DNA of 64,000 bases from Opitutia bacterium ISCC 52 (GTDB taxonomy: Bacteria; Verrucomicrobiota; Verrucomicrobiia; Opitutales; UBA2995). The DNA lies in NCBI GenBank assembly GCA_014529675.2, contig CP076040.1:1612001-1676000 (forward strand), written 5' to 3'. Within the stretch, counting starts at the first letter, position 1. The number at the start of each line of letters is the position of its first letter. This document shows positions 29,701 to 36,681 of the stretch, piece by piece. The notes under the pieces are model-generated. The model was not told the origin of the DNA. It saw only the letters and a program-made list of their open reading frames with translations, and searched no databases. A program made the translations under genes and the position numbers.

Positions 29701-30020
29701 GTAAAGTGAAAGAAGGCATGCCAATTAATGAGGCCGTTCGCATGGCGGGCGTTCGACGTTTCCGTCCGATCTTGCTTACATCAATGACCACCTTCTTTGG
29801 TCTGGGACCTCTGATGTTTGAAGACAGTCCGCAGGCGGCGTTTCTTGTGCCCATGGCCATCTCCCTGGCCTGGGGTATCGCATTTGCTACTGTGATCACC
29901 CTGGTCTTGGTCCCCGTGCTCGTTTTAATCTACAACGACATTAAGCGAGTATTCTGTGCCATATATGGTATCACTCCTCATTCTCACGAAGTGAAAGAGG
30001 AAACCTTGTCACCGGCCTAG
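26796..30020 (+). CDS. RND inner-membrane permease, copy 5 of 5 (divergent)
   Basis: The last, 1074-residue member of the array keeps D398-D399 in TM4 and N-D-S in TM10. It has several private features: the beta strand QKMITTTVIYPGSTPGEVEEA, DENPIVSNYNGKRAIAID in place of DETPIVARYNGERAIAID, MMSGFMGNFFRNIP in the TM5-TM6 region, and FRRFLSVPDDTTKIYLEMP before the second periplasmic loop. The second-half membrane start reads MVQGIFFILAVIYALLAIPF. The glycine-rich loop is FSSRGGFRGGIAG. The gap before it (26664-26795) contains an imperfect hairpin near 26712-26746 with no clear T tract. The repeat structure at 30033-30410 follows its stop. Confidence 0.95.
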   Translation: MHGIIAWFARNGVAANLLMIAILAGGVWSGTNQVILQQYPEMPQKMITTTVIYPGSTPGEVEEAILTRLEESLYDIEGIKEMTATARSSSGTVMLEIEDGYNMSEKLDEVTNRISTIRTFPPEAERPQISQFSFAERVITIVVSGDLSERELKTLGEQLRDEVSNIPGITLASLKAVRPYEIAIEVSEPTLRQYGLSFDQITRAIRTSSVDLSAGSVKTETGRILLRTNQQAYTYEDFAAITILTRSDGTKLKLGDLADVKDGFDENPIVSNYNGKRAIAIDIFRTGMQNAIEIGDSIKEFIEVKEDQLPEGIHLSYWDDDTVRIKVRIQTLMDSATIGFILVVLILSLFLRPTLAFWVAWGIPIAFSGTFLMMPFLGLTINIVTLMAFITTLGIVVDDAIVTGENVFQHMQRGEKPLAASIKGTNEVAIPVMFGVITTMVSFFPLMMMSGFMGNFFRNIPLIVIPVLFFSLIESKLILPAHLKHCSHLGDKVEKKSNIFIRFQRSFADGLERFILKIYRPFLNVALNNRYVSVSIFIGFLFVFLALVIGDRVGFRRFLSVPDDTTKIYLEMPAGTTFEQTHSKVKIIEKIALELKEEVNERFNEVVIQNVFATAGGQPFSSRGGFRGGIAGVPEQGEVVLELTPSESRKANYGSMELATDMRNRVPPIPEAETLSFNFARFDSGQAIGFQLIHPNMEMLKAASAELQRHYGTYDGLYDIKDSYERASDEYELELKPEAEYLGINTVNLAQQVRTAFFGAEAQRIQRGRDEIKVMVRYPEEARRSLGSLQAMMIRTANGTEVPFDTVARIIPGKSLPTITRIDRKRIISVMADADTLTTDTEAIEIEIEQEFLPKLAATKYPGLEFQVMGFSADSREEQAEMVQGIFFILAVIYALLAIPFRSYMQPIIVMSAIPFGVVGAIIGHWIMATVFGWNGGTPILTLQSIFGMMALSGVVVNDSLVMVHFMNRKVKEGMPINEAVRMAGVRRFRPILLTSMTTFFGLGPLMFEDSPQAAFLVPMAISLAWGIAFATVITLVLVPVLVLIYNDIKRVFCAIYGITPHSHEVKEETLSPA

Positions 30021-30032
30021 CTCCAAGCTTGG

Positions 30033-30179
30033 GGAGCGCATTTCGGTGCGTGACTGTAGCCGTGAAGAATGAACACTCGACATGTTGGCCCTGAGGGTGG
30101 ACTCAAAACATCTACCAGAAAATCGAATTTGAAAAAGACTTGTGGGCTTCTAAAACAGTGGACCTCTTTGAATCCACCC
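30033..30179. repeat. Repeat unit copy 1 (inverted-repeat element after the RND array)
   Basis: This unit opens with GGGGAGCGCA and GGTGCGTGACTG. Later it has GGGTGGACTCAAA at 30095-30107, paired with TTTGAATCCACCC at 30167-30179, an inverted repeat of 13 bp with one mismatch. The same order of blocks recurs in the next unit. No protein is supported here, although open frames cross it. Confidence 0.7.
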
Positions 30180-30193
30180 GCGACGTACGAATG

Positions 30194-30410
30194 GATCAGG
30201 AGGGCTGACGGAATCGAGTTGTTTGCTTTGACGATCGATAGGGGATGGAGCGCACATTGGTGCGTGACTGAGCCAGGAGTGAGGATAACAAGCAAGTCGG
30301 CCCGAGGGTGGACTCAAAATGCATTCCGTAGACAAGGTTTACGAAGAAGACTTTTGGACTTCACAAAACAATTAAGTCTCTTTGAGTCCACCCGCTCAGC
30401 CCTCCTGATC
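30194..30410. repeat. Repeat unit copy 2 with nested perfect inverted repeats
   Basis: The outer arms GATCAGGAGGGCTGA (30194-30208) and TCAGCCCTCCTGATC (30396-30410) are a perfect 15-bp inverted repeat. The inner arms GGGTGGACTCAAA (30305-30317) and TTTGAGTCCACCC (30381-30393) are a perfect 13-bp inverted repeat. The block GGAGCGCA/GGTGCGTGACTG at 30247-30270 matches copy 1. The structure could fold as a long RNA or cruciform and could be a non-autonomous mobile repeat, a structured terminator or a small RNA. It ends next to the DUF4266 stop codon. Confidence 0.75.
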
Positions 30411-30630
30411 AGTTGCAGCCGCAACCACCACCCCCGACTCCAGCCCCGCCGTGCGCGGCTTCCCGAGTGTAGAACACATGGTCTGCCATAGAAGCTTCAA
30501 GAGGATCTCTGTCCGGAAGCATCGTGTATTGAGCGAGCGCTCCTTTTTCCCACGGTTCAACGGTATCGCAACCCCAGAGTAAACATGCGAGTGCAGTAAG
30601 GATGGTGGCTTTTAATAAGTGTTTTTTCAT
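30409..30630 (-). CDS. DUF4266-type small lipoprotein
   Basis: This 73-residue protein has a lipoprotein signal ending LLWG-C (Cys near residue 21), then the conserved-looking core PWEKGALAQYTML, DPLEASMADHVFYTREAA and a glycine/cysteine C-terminus GGAGVGGGGCGCN. This pattern is what I recognise as DUF4266, a family usually found next to DUF3570, ApbE-like and thioredoxin-like genes, as here. The function of the family is unknown. The closely spaced C-terminal cysteines could bind a metal or be a substrate of the neighbouring thioredoxin-like protein (inference). The gene follows the TlpA-like gene by 2 bp. Its stop codon abuts the repeat element. Confidence 0.8.
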   Translation of the reverse strand: MKKHLLKATILTALACLLWGCDTVEPWEKGALAQYTMLPDRDPLEASMADHVFYTREAAHGGAGVGGGGCGCN

Positions 30631-30632
30631 AC

Positions 30633-31148
30633 TTACTCAGCTAAAAGGGTTTCGATTTCTTCACGGTAGTTGGCGATTGTTTTCTTACCTTGGTAACCTT
30701 TGTGGATGGAGCGAATCACTCCTTTTTTATCGATCAGAAAGGAAGTGGGCATGGCTTCAATTTCAGCTGTGCTGACGAGCTTCTTAGCCTGATCATGGAC
30801 CAGCGGAAAACTGACGCCTGATTTATCAGCAAAACTCCGGTAGGCTTTTTCAGTGCTGTCGACACTGACGGCGAGAATGACGAGCCCACGATCTTTATAA
30901 TCGGCGTAGATTTCATCCATAGCAGGGAAGGAGGCTTTGCAAGGTGGACACCAGCTTGCCCAGAAATCGAGAAGAATTACTTTTCCCTCCAAGTCGGGGA
31001 GCTCCCCAGTCATCTCGAAGGTAGACAGGTCAGGGAGTACATCTGACTCGTTCAATTTTGCCTGGACTTGACCTGCAAGGAAGCAGGTTAAAGCCAGGAT
31101 AAAAAGGCTAATCTTAGATGCCCGAAACCATGTATTGATGTATTGCAT
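30633..31148 (-). CDS. TlpA-like thiol-disulfide oxidoreductase
   Basis: This 171-residue protein has an N-terminal signal or anchor (residues about 10-30, ISLFILALTCFLAG) and a thioredoxin fold of the TlpA/ResA subgroup. Visible parts are the active site FWASWCPPCKASFP, the segment ILAVSVDSTEKAYRSF, and the cis-proline region AMPTSFLIDKKGVI. It would reduce or isomerise disulfides in the periplasm, typically for cytochrome or metal-site assembly. Its first 35 bp overlap the 3' end of the ApbE gene, and the DUF4266 lipoprotein follows at once. The likely local client is that cysteine-ended lipoprotein (inference). Confidence 0.88.
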   Translation of the reverse strand: MQYINTWFRASKISLFILALTCFLAGQVQAKLNESDVLPDLSTFEMTGELPDLEGKVILLDFWASWCPPCKASFPAMDEIYADYKDRGLVILAVSVDSTEKAYRSFADKSGVSFPLVHDQAKKLVSTAEIEAMPTSFLIDKKGVIRSIHKGYQGKKTIANYREEIETLLAE

Positions 31149-32106
31149 ATGAATCTAGACGTTTGAATTCGGTGTGTATGCAGCCTTCGGCTCCAAAAAA
31201 GGTATTAATTCGTTCCATGCCGGCCTCTTCGCCCAATAAACAGCAGGCAGTGGCCAGGATCCCTGCTTCGGTGCAGGTACGTGCCACAATCGTTGTGTGC
31301 TTCACTTTGTTCGCTATGGGATAGCCTTTTCGATGGTCGATCATATGACCGTAGCGCTTGCCATCGATTTCAAAAAAGCGCCGGTAGTCCCCGGAACTAG
31401 CCACGCAAAGATCTGTTAAAGCGAGACTTCCCCAACAGGTTCCTGGCTTACCAGGATCTTCGATGCCCACATGCCAATGAGTATATACCGGCGGTTTACC
31501 TAATGCGGCAATATCTCCTCCAAAATTGATTAGCACGTCAGTGAGTCCAAATTCTTTGGCGATGAGTGAAACGCGATCGACTGCGTATTCTTTTCCAATC
31601 CCACCAAGATCGAGCCCCATTCCGGAAACACTTAATTTGATGCGACCGGGCTCACGGTGAACCTTGTCCCATCCCACCAGTGCTTTTGCAGTTTCTATCT
31701 CATCCTGACTGGGTATGCGTGGTTCTTTCGCTTTGTAGTCCCAGAGTTTGATGACAGGTAAACTGGTGGGATCAAACAAACCCTCCGTTATAAAATGAAA
31801 CTGATCACACAGGTCGAAAAGAGCCTCAGCCTCAACGTCGATTTCCACCCAATCCTTCCCTGCGGCCTGATTGATTTTGCTGAGTAGACTATCCTCTCTA
31901 AAACGGGTGTATGTGTTTTCAAAATTCCTAACCCACCGAATTGCCTTATCCTTAAATTGATTGGCCAGATTAGAATCAGTCGAACGAAACTGAATCTCGC
32001 ATGGACAGCCCATGGCGGGGAAACTGACTTTAAACAGTCCCTTTTGAATATCTCCGGTGCTTAAGCTTTCTATCCGGAGATTGTCGTTTTGCTGCCTTAG
32101 AACCAC
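31114..32106 (-). CDS. ApbE-family FAD:protein FMN transferase-like protein
   Basis: This 330-residue protein has ApbE features: AMGCPCEIQF near the N-terminus, the flavin-binding DLGGIGKEYAVD, NFGGDIAALG, and GHMIDHRKGYPI. ApbE transfers FMN from FAD to Thr/Ser of target proteins using Mg. In the C-terminal metal motif, usually A-D-A/G-L-A/S-T, this protein reads TEAGILAT, so the aspartate seems replaced by glycine, which may alter activity. No signal peptide is visible. The start is a GTG overlapping by 10 bp the end of the DUF3570 gene; the next gene overlaps its end by 35 bp. These overlaps indicate a tightly coupled operon. Confidence 0.85.
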   Translation of the reverse strand: MVLRQQNDNLRIESLSTGDIQKGLFKVSFPAMGCPCEIQFRSTDSNLANQFKDKAIRWVRNFENTYTRFREDSLLSKINQAAGKDWVEIDVEAEALFDLCDQFHFITEGLFDPTSLPVIKLWDYKAKEPRIPSQDEIETAKALVGWDKVHREPGRIKLSVSGMGLDLGGIGKEYAVDRVSLIAKEFGLTDVLINFGGDIAALGKPPVYTHWHVGIEDPGKPGTCWGSLALTDLCVASSGDYRRFFEIDGKRYGHMIDHRKGYPIANKVKHTTIVARTCTEAGILATACCLLGEEAGMERINTFFGAEGCIHTEFKRLDSYAIHQYMVSGI

Positions 32107-33254
32107 CAGCGTCCCCCTGCGGTTAAAATGTTCGCATCGCTATAGGCACTGAAATGGGTAATCCCATCGAGGCCTTTCATTTCGTAGCGATTGTATTTGA
32201 TGTTGAATTCCAAGTTCTCGTTCACGAACCAGATTAGCTTGGCGCCATAGGTGTGCGTCTCCATTTTGGACAAACGATGGTCTGAGGAATAGAAGGCGGA
32301 ATTCTCGGGATTTATAAAATCAAAATCTGCGTTGGCGGAATCGAGGTCGTAGTAATAGTAATTAGCCGCTGATTGTTTATAGTAGCGATAATTTGGGCGA
32401 AGTACAACGTGTTCACTCAACTTCTGAAACCATTCCACGGATAAGGTGTGTGCGTCTATGCCCGCGTCGTCTGTGAAAAAGCGATAGGAAGTTTGAAGGC
32501 TACCTTTTGCTTTTTCGAAATCACGCAACAGCTCCGTGTAGAAAATCCACTTGTGACGTTCATCAGGACGATTCTCCCGGAAAGTAATAGGCAAGAAGAA
32601 GTCGGGAAGTATCTCTACGGTCTTTTGCACGCTCTTGTATGGATCACCTAGAAATCCATACTCTTTTCCATAGCTAATGTTGGTCGTCAACACGGTCGCC
32701 GGATCGATCACCTGCGACACTCCAATGAACAGGTCGTGAGAGGTCTTTTCATCAGGTTCGGGTAGGACAGGGGCGGTTAAGTCGTCCTTTAGCATGGAGT
32801 AGCCACCTTGCAGAGTTGTGTTGTTTTTATTCAACTCTCGCTTGTAAACCATGGATCCTCCTTTGGATTCATAGTCACTTTCATTACTGTAACTCAGCTC
32901 GAAGGTAAAGGCATGGTCACCCGTTTTGTGGTCCAAGGTGGTAATGATTGACTTTCGACGGTCCTCCAAACTCTCCAAAGGGACTTGGTTAGGATCACCG
33001 TCCGGTTGAATAGGCTCACCTGTCGGAGTCGAACCCGTAATGGTGTCAATCAATCCTACGACACTGAGGTTTGTATTAACACTGAGCTGCTTTTCAGCTC
33101 TAATATAGTGGGCTTCCACCCGTATCCTATCGTTATCCTCCTGATAATCCTCGTATTTGTAGGTGAGAGAATCTTCCGCCCGAATAGGCTTAGGACTGCT
33201 TGAAAAAAGATAAAGTGCCAAGAGCAGGCAATGGATCCGGGATTTCAACGGCAT
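32097..33254 (-). CDS. DUF3570 outer-membrane beta-barrel-like protein
   Basis: This 385-residue protein begins with a signal peptide (CLLLALYLFSSSPKPIRA) and continues as alternating-hydrophobicity beta strands (for example RIRVEAHYIRAEKQLS, HAFTFELSYSNESDYESKG, VVLRPNYRYYKQSAANYYYY) ending in GGRWWF, a C-terminal aromatic as in outer-membrane barrels. The opening YKYEDYQEDNDRIRV and the VGLIDTITGSTPTGEP motif fit DUF3570. It is the first gene of the leftward set with ApbE, TlpA and DUF4266. Its role is unknown; the context suggests it is the outer-membrane part of a periplasmic redox or metal system. Confidence 0.85.
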   Translation of the reverse strand: MPLKSRIHCLLLALYLFSSSPKPIRAEDSLTYKYEDYQEDNDRIRVEAHYIRAEKQLSVNTNLSVVGLIDTITGSTPTGEPIQPDGDPNQVPLESLEDRRKSIITTLDHKTGDHAFTFELSYSNESDYESKGGSMVYKRELNKNNTTLQGGYSMLKDDLTAPVLPEPDEKTSHDLFIGVSQVIDPATVLTTNISYGKEYGFLGDPYKSVQKTVEILPDFFLPITFRENRPDERHKWIFYTELLRDFEKAKGSLQTSYRFFTDDAGIDAHTLSVEWFQKLSEHVVLRPNYRYYKQSAANYYYYDLDSANADFDFINPENSAFYSSDHRLSKMETHTYGAKLIWFVNENLEFNIKYNRYEMKGLDGITHFSAYSDANILTAGGRWWF

Positions 33255-33471
33255 GTAACAGGTGGTAGTCAGAATGAGAGAAAATGAACTTAAGTTAAGA
33301 GCAGTCCTGATACAAATGATTATTCTTTAAGAAGTAAACGCGATCCTTCTTCTATTGGATGCGCGAATGTGGCATTTGTTCAGATTTTCTTTCATCAATT
33401 AAATTAATTCTGCCAATTAAGCCTTTTCTTCTTGGATATACCCGACAGATTTGCGTTTTTACTCAGTTTTT

Positions 33472-34638
33472 ATGCCGGATCAACCGATATTGGTGACTTG
33501 CCCAAAGAGAAGCACACCCTACCTGGAAGCAGAACTGGAAGCCCTCGGATTTCCAATTAAGGATACGGTTGAAACAGGCGTATTCACCGCAGGGTCGCTG
33601 GAAGATTGTTGGCAGCTCAACCTGCAAAGTCGCACCGGGTTACGAGTGCTCTTTCAATTTGCGGAGTTTCGGGCTGCCGATGCCGAGACCCTTTATCAAA
33701 AGGCAGGAAAGCTGCCGTGGCATGAGTGGATATCGAACGATGGTTATGTGTGCATCATCAGTTCTGTGTTAACAGAGTGTATCGATAATACGCAGTTTGC
33801 CCGTATGAAGCTCAAAGATGCCGTTGTTGATCAAATTCGTGATAAAACGGGCCAACGACCTGATTCAGGCCCCGATCAGAATGCGACCGTGGTTTTTCTT
33901 TATTGGAGGGATGATCGGGTGATGCTCTATTTTGATACTTCAGGCCGGCCTCTGAGCAACCGAGGCTATCGAGTCCACCCATGGAAAGCTCCAGTACGAG
34001 AGACGCTCGCAGCATCTATGATCGCAGCAACCCGTTGGGACAAGGAATCTCATTTTATCAACCCTATGTGCGGAAGTGGGACCCTAGCCATAGAAGCCGC
34101 CCTCATGGCCCTTGGGAGACCGCCAGGCTTTCTCAGGGAAAATTTTGGATTCATGCATGTGCTGTCCTTCGATACAGAGAGGTTCAAAGAGTTCCGATCT
34201 TCGATTCCTAAAGCTACCAGGAAACAATTGCCGTTTACCATTCAGGCCTCTGACATCAATTCCGAAGCTATTGATGCAGCAAAGTACAACGCAAAGTTGG
34301 CGGGGGTAGAGCATCTGATTGATTTTCAAGTAGGAGACTTCAGAGACCTGGATTTACCAGAGGAGCCGGGAGTGATTGTCATGAACCCAGAATACGGCGC
34401 ACGCTTAGGTGAGGAAAAGAAACTCGAAGGTTTGTATCGACAAATTGGAGACTTCTTTAAGCAAAAGGCGGCCGGATATTGGGCTTATGTTTTTACTGGT
34501 AATATGAAGCTCAGTAAACGTATTGGTCTGCGGGCATCCAGGCGTATTGAGTTTTATAATGGGCCGATCGATTGTCGGCTTTTGGAATACGAATTGTACT
34601 CTGGTACTAAGCGGATATCGTTTCGCAAAGATCGCTGA
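33472..34638 (+). CDS. THUMP-domain class I RNA methyltransferase (RlmL/YpsC-like)
   Basis: From the ATG at 33472 (an in-frame TTG is 21 bp upstream) the protein has 388 residues. The N-terminal part is THUMP-like (LVTCPKRSTPYLEAELEALGF to about residue 150). It is followed by the linker LSNRGYRVHPWKAPVRETLAA and a Rossmann methyltransferase core with FINPMCGSGTLAIEAALMA as motif I and VIVMNPEYGARLG as motif IV. This architecture matches the N-terminal methylase of RlmL and YpsC proteins, which methylate guanine N2 in 23S rRNA. Motif IV is normally N-P-P-Y; here it is N-P-E-Y. It is probably single-gene, divergent from the DUF3570 operon. Confidence 0.85.
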   Translation: MPDQPILVTCPKRSTPYLEAELEALGFPIKDTVETGVFTAGSLEDCWQLNLQSRTGLRVLFQFAEFRAADAETLYQKAGKLPWHEWISNDGYVCIISSVLTECIDNTQFARMKLKDAVVDQIRDKTGQRPDSGPDQNATVVFLYWRDDRVMLYFDTSGRPLSNRGYRVHPWKAPVRETLAASMIAATRWDKESHFINPMCGSGTLAIEAALMALGRPPGFLRENFGFMHVLSFDTERFKEFRSSIPKATRKQLPFTIQASDINSEAIDAAKYNAKLAGVEHLIDFQVGDFRDLDLPEEPGVIVMNPEYGARLGEEKKLEGLYRQIGDFFKQKAAGYWAYVFTGNMKLSKRIGLRASRRIEFYNGPIDCRLLEYELYSGTKRISFRKDR

Positions 34639-34729
34639 CACTATACCAACTGGATTCACAATTCGGTACAGTATTTTGGTTTCTTGCTGGACCTGAAGTG
34701 ATCAAGTGGGAAAGCTTTGTTTCTGATTT

Positions 34730-35611
34730 ATGAGTGATTTAACCTTGGTTATCTTAGCTGCCGGATTGGGCAGTCGTTACGGTGGAGTTAAACAAATGGA
34801 AGGGCTTGGGCCTTCCAACGAGGTGCTTCTCGATTACTCGGTCTACGATGCGGTGAGAAGTGGATTCAATAAGGTCGTCATCGTGATTCGGGAGGAAATG
34901 GAGGAAGGCTTCCATGATCGCATCACTCAGAGGTTTGAGCAGCGTGTAAAAGTAGAGTTCGCATTTCAAGGACTTGATCGAGCTCCAGAAGGGCGCACCA
35001 AACCATTGGGAACAGGCCACGCCTTGCTCTCTGCTGTCGGGCATATTGAGGGACCCTTTGCTGTGATAAATGCCGATGACTTCTATGGGCCATCCTCCTT
35101 TCGCCTTCTTGCTCAGAACCTGTCTGGAATTCCGAAGCGTTCGGGAGTGCTTGTTGGTTTCGAACTGGCCAATACGCTTTCTCCGAATGGCAGTGTTACT
35201 CGTGCGGTGTGTGAAGCCTCTACGGATAGAATTCTAACCCGTATTGAAGAGACCTTCGACATCGCTTCTCGTGAGAATGGTATTAGCGGTTTTGTTGACG
35301 GGCATGAAAGAAGCCTACGATTAGATACCATTGTATCATTAAATCTGTGGGGATTCTCCCCGGACTTTCTCGATTTTCTAGAAGTCGAATTTGTGTCCTT
35401 TTTGGAAAATATTAAAGATCCGATGAAAGAAGAGTTCTTTCTCCCTGCGGCCGTCTTTAACTGGATACAATCGAAGGGAGCTGCCGTGGAGTTACTACTC
35501 TCTAAAGAGCAATGGCTTGGACTGACGAATCCTGAAGATAAATTAGATGCGGTCGCCAAGCTGATGGATCAGATCGCCATAGGGGTTTATCCAGCCAAGC
35601 TCTGGGATTAA
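34730..35611 (+). CDS. Sugar nucleotidyltransferase (NTP-transferase family)
   Basis: This 293-residue cytoplasmic protein opens with the nucleotide-binding motif LAAGLGSRYGGVKQ, used by sugar-1-phosphate nucleotidyltransferases to bind NTP. It also has PLGTGHALLSA and the metal-binding FAVINADDFYG. The second half (LNLWGFSPDFLDFLE, EEFFLPAAVFNWI) fits uncharacterised bacterial members of this family that act on UDP-glucose-like or related substrates. The exact sugar cannot be read from the sequence. It lies 91 bp after the RNA methyltransferase gene and ends close to the decayed nitroreductase gene on the opposite strand. Confidence 0.8.
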   Translation: MSDLTLVILAAGLGSRYGGVKQMEGLGPSNEVLLDYSVYDAVRSGFNKVVIVIREEMEEGFHDRITQRFEQRVKVEFAFQGLDRAPEGRTKPLGTGHALLSAVGHIEGPFAVINADDFYGPSSFRLLAQNLSGIPKRSGVLVGFELANTLSPNGSVTRAVCEASTDRILTRIEETFDIASRENGISGFVDGHERSLRLDTIVSLNLWGFSPDFLDFLEVEFVSFLENIKDPMKEEFFLPAAVFNWIQSKGAAVELLLSKEQWLGLTNPEDKLDAVAKLMDQIAIGVYPAKLWD

Positions 35612-35617
35612 CTCCGC

Positions 35618-36280
35618 CTATGCGTAGCTTACAAATTCGCTCAATGGTTTCTTACGAATGGTTGGAACCATGGCATTGGGAGCTGGCTTCCCAACTACCA
35701 GGAGGAGGAAAGGCTTTTCATGTTTTGGGCGATCAAGAATTCAATTCAGGCAACCCATAGGGCTAGGGGTGTGAGTGAGAGTTGAGAGGCCTGCATGATG
35801 GAGTGCGGTTATGAGCATGCCTGTAGCGATTCCGACCGATTCTGACACGTAGTAGTTTTCCGCAAAACCATCTTCAGTGGGGGATTTGGATTCCGAAAAT
35901 ATGGCTATCAGGTAGGCAGCTATTTCAAGAAAGGGCTTATGCTCGTCCGTTCCAAGGTTAGCCAATGCATCTAGCCAATCCTGTGGAGCACGTTGTTCGT
36001 AAAAGGATTTCTCCTCTTCCTCGGCAGCCTCGCGTATTTCGCGTTTAATGGTAGGGTTAGTGATTACGTAAAAGTGCCAGGGCTGTCGATTGGCTCCACT
36101 GGGAGCGCTCCCAGCTGCCATCAAGCAATTTTCTATGACTTCAAGAGGTATGGGAGCATCTGAGAATTCTCGGATCGTTCTGCGTTGTTTTAGCTCAGCC
36201 AAAAACGATTCCGACCGGGTTAACATTTCATCGTCAGAATAAGAGCTCTTGTTTGGGTATGGAATGGGCGTAAATGGCAT
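35618..36280 (-). pseudogene. Nitroreductase-family gene with in-frame TGA
   Basis: From the ATG at 36280 a nitroreductase reads [27 protein letters not shown] and [11 protein letters not shown], then meets a TGA at 35741-35743. The same frame continues as ILDRPKHEKPFLLLVVGKPAPNA to a TAG at 35618, completing the normal 220-residue FMN-dependent fold. The last part, which helps hold FMN and forms the dimer, would be lost without readthrough. A CGA to TGA change (LN-R-IL) is a plausible origin. It lies 38 bp downstream of the TPR gene in a leftward operon. Confidence 0.8.
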
Positions 36281-36318
36281 CCCTCCATCCAACAAGTCGT
36301 ATGCGACTGAATCAAGGA

Positions 36319-36624
36319 TTAGCGCAAGTCTTCCAAGAGGGCCGTGACCTCAGCCTCCGGATCTTCATGATGTTGCTCCTTGGCCAACGCGAGGGCTGTT
36401 TCTAAATGAAGCACTGCTTCAGGCCTTCGGTTTAAGGCGATGAGAGCCTTGCCAAGAAGGATATGTGGGATCATCCAGTCGTTTTTCTGGGCGACGCAAA
36501 ATTCGAGGTGTTCAATACACGCTTCAAATTTGTCCTCGGTAAACAATGCTTCGCCGTAACTGAAGCGGAACATTTCGTTATCAGGATTCGATTGGATAAG
36601 AGGGGCGAATTTTTCGGAACTCAT
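36319..36624 (-). CDS. Small tetratricopeptide-repeat protein
   Basis: This 101-residue protein consists of roughly two and a half TPR-like helix pairs: [27 protein letters not shown] and [30 protein letters not shown]. The small/large residue spacing is typical for TPRs (G/A at position 8, A at 20). It has no signal peptide. It lies between a frameshifted PP2C gene (57 bp upstream) and the broken nitroreductase (38 bp downstream) on the same strand. TPRs bind proteins, so it could be an adaptor for the former phosphatase (inference). Confidence 0.75.
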   Translation of the reverse strand: MSSEKFAPLIQSNPDNEMFRFSYGEALFTEDKFEACIEHLEFCVAQKNDWMIPHILLGKALIALNRRPEAVLHLETALALAKEQHHEDPEAEVTALLEDLR

Positions 36625-36681
36625 TTTATTGATAGGTTGGTAAGAGGGAATCTATCAGAACTGGGCAGGAGCACAATTCGA

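Noticed and set aside
13519-30020. The five RND genes as an assembly duplication
   Set aside because: The copies differ at many residues throughout, have different lengths (1073-1077 aa) and different intergenic gaps, so they are true paralogues at sequence level.
30069-30491. A 140-codon rightward open frame
   Set aside because: It runs across the repeat units and into the antisense of the DUF4266 gene; the sequence is explained by inverted repeats.
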